DNA from: Plantago ovata
Lineage: Eukaryota; Streptophyta; Magnoliopsida; Lamiales; Plantaginaceae
Reading direction: 5' to 3'
DNA: 64,000 nt
Assembly (NCBI GenBank): GCA_028274465.1
Contig: CM051455.1
Location: 51,127,351 to 51,191,350, forward strand
The translations under genes were made by a program, and so were the position numbers. The notes under the pieces were generated by a model. That model did no database searches, was not told where the DNA came from, and saw nothing but the letters and a program-made list of their open reading frames with translations. Shown piece after piece: positions 63,236-64,000 of the stretch. Position 1 is the stretch's first letter. Each line of letters starts with the position of its first letter.

Positions 63236-63400
63236 TCATTTTTTTTCTAAAATCCAATTTGTCCTACTCTACTCCTACACTATTACTTAACCACCTTATA
63301 TTCCAAATATTCAAAACCATTTTATTTTATGTCTTTGTCAGGGTTCGAACCCCGACCTCTCCTTGTCGGCCACCCTTATAACTCTTAAATTTAACACATC
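63236..63400 (-). mobile_element. tRNA-derived SINE, best-preserved copy of its family
   Basis: On the minus strand a clear box B (GGGGTTCGAACCCTG) is followed by the family body (TATAAGGTGGTTAAGTAATA, GTGTAGGAGTAGAGTAGG) and an A-rich tail. Copies also occur at 15112, 17150, 17824, 23053, 37535 (fragment) and 63636. Confidence 0.65.
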
Positions 63401-63635
63401 ATTGTGTTAATTTTTTGTTTTTCTGATTAACATAATAACGATCCCAAGTCATACAAAAAACTAAAAAGAAAAAAAAAAAGAAAAAATTTAAACTTTTTAT
63501 TTGTATTACAAAAATATTAAAATGATTATACTTATGTAAAATTTTAATTTATTTCTAATATGATTTAGAATAAGTTGAAGTAAAATATATGATTAAGAAA
63601 ATCAACCACAGAAGCAATTAAGTAATAAAAATTAA

Positions 63636-63805
63636 TGTTTTTTTTTAACGGAAAATATTACAACTACTACTACACTATTTTTATACAAATATTATATACC
63701 ACCTTATATCTTCACAACTAAACCGCATAAACCGCCTTGTGTCTCCACCTGCACCTCTATTTCGTCAGGCCAAGCCCCGTCCACTGCACCACCTTATAAC
63801 TCCAA
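63636..63805 (-). mobile_element. tRNA-derived SINE, diverged copy
   Basis: It has the same family words in reverse orientation (CCACCTTATATCTTCACAAC, CACCTCTATTTCGTCAGGCC) with the T-run tail at the left (AACGG after T's). Box B is weak. Confidence 0.5.
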
Positions 63806-64000
63806 TAATAAAAAAATTAATGTCTGAAGTAATTGAAAATGACAAGCTAAGCATACGTAACTGGTAAGCAAACAATTAAGTAAGTCCTTACCCTTAGTAA
63901 CTTCCGAGAAAATGTTGTTTATTTTCCAGATAAATTAATTTTCAGCTGGAAACACGAGTCCAACACGGATCCAAAGTGTTATTTCAACGGTCTAATACTC
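63806..64000. other. Right edge, no gene seen
   Basis: AT-rich sequence without a recognisable feature. Confidence 0.4.

Overview
The window reads as nuclear DNA of a flowering plant, most likely a eudicot. Its genes have many short exons with GT-AG introns, AT-rich introns and intergenic DNA, and typical plant gene families. Most of the intergenic space is transposable-element debris: Helitrons, MULEs, hAT-like elements, Stowaway MITEs, solo LTRs, copia, LINEs and tRNA-derived SINEs. I cannot place the species from sequence alone.

Six host genes are well supported. From left to right: (1) the first two exons of a cytochrome b561-domain membrane protein, minus strand, running off the left edge; (2) a 15-exon minus-strand gene for a 385-residue 3-hydroxyisobutyryl-CoA hydrolase-like (crotonase) protein of the Arabidopsis At1g06550 type; (3) and (4) two plus-strand paralogous heavy-metal-associated isoprenylated plant proteins (HIPP), about 25 kb apart, each with a 6-nt coding first exon, a CTIM prenylation box and no CxxC metal site; (5) an 11-exon plus-strand subtilase of the SBT5/AIR3 type (771 aa); (6) a 6-exon plus-strand Rab2/RABB1 GTPase (211 aa).

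Layout: 1-7.6 kb holds two minus-strand genes. 8.9-12.8 kb is a Helitron whose core is a seven-copy ~300-bp array in an alternating two-type order. 12.9-18.3 kb is a composite hAT-like element, a duplicated flank, a MULE and SINE/LINE copies. HIPP copy A is at 18.8-19.5 kb. 19.9-28.4 kb is MITEs and solo LTRs, including a Cassandra-type LTR with a 5S rRNA-like promoter and two related LTRs in inverted orientation. 28.7-39.2 kb is an old copia element split by a 4.7-kb Helitron. 40.2-42.8 kb is a duplicated HIPP flank with a SINE and a LINE. HIPP copy B is at 43.7-44.3 kb. 46.2-49.1 kb has a retrocopy with a perfect 18-bp target duplication and a three-level nest (Stowaway in hAT in LINE). 51.4-58.3 kb holds the subtilase and Rab genes. 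58.9-64 kb holds a MULE with a palindromic AGCTCCC array, a solo LTR, an hAT-like MITE and SINEs.

The genes do not form a pathway. The one local history that can be read is a tandem duplication of a HIPP unit, with at least three copies of its upstream flank but only two surviving genes, pushed apart by transposon insertions. I found no prokaryote-type system, no rRNA or tRNA gene and no CRISPR. The most unusual features are the dimeric repeat array inside the Helitron, the nested insertions with readable target duplications, and the cysteine-less HIPP pair.
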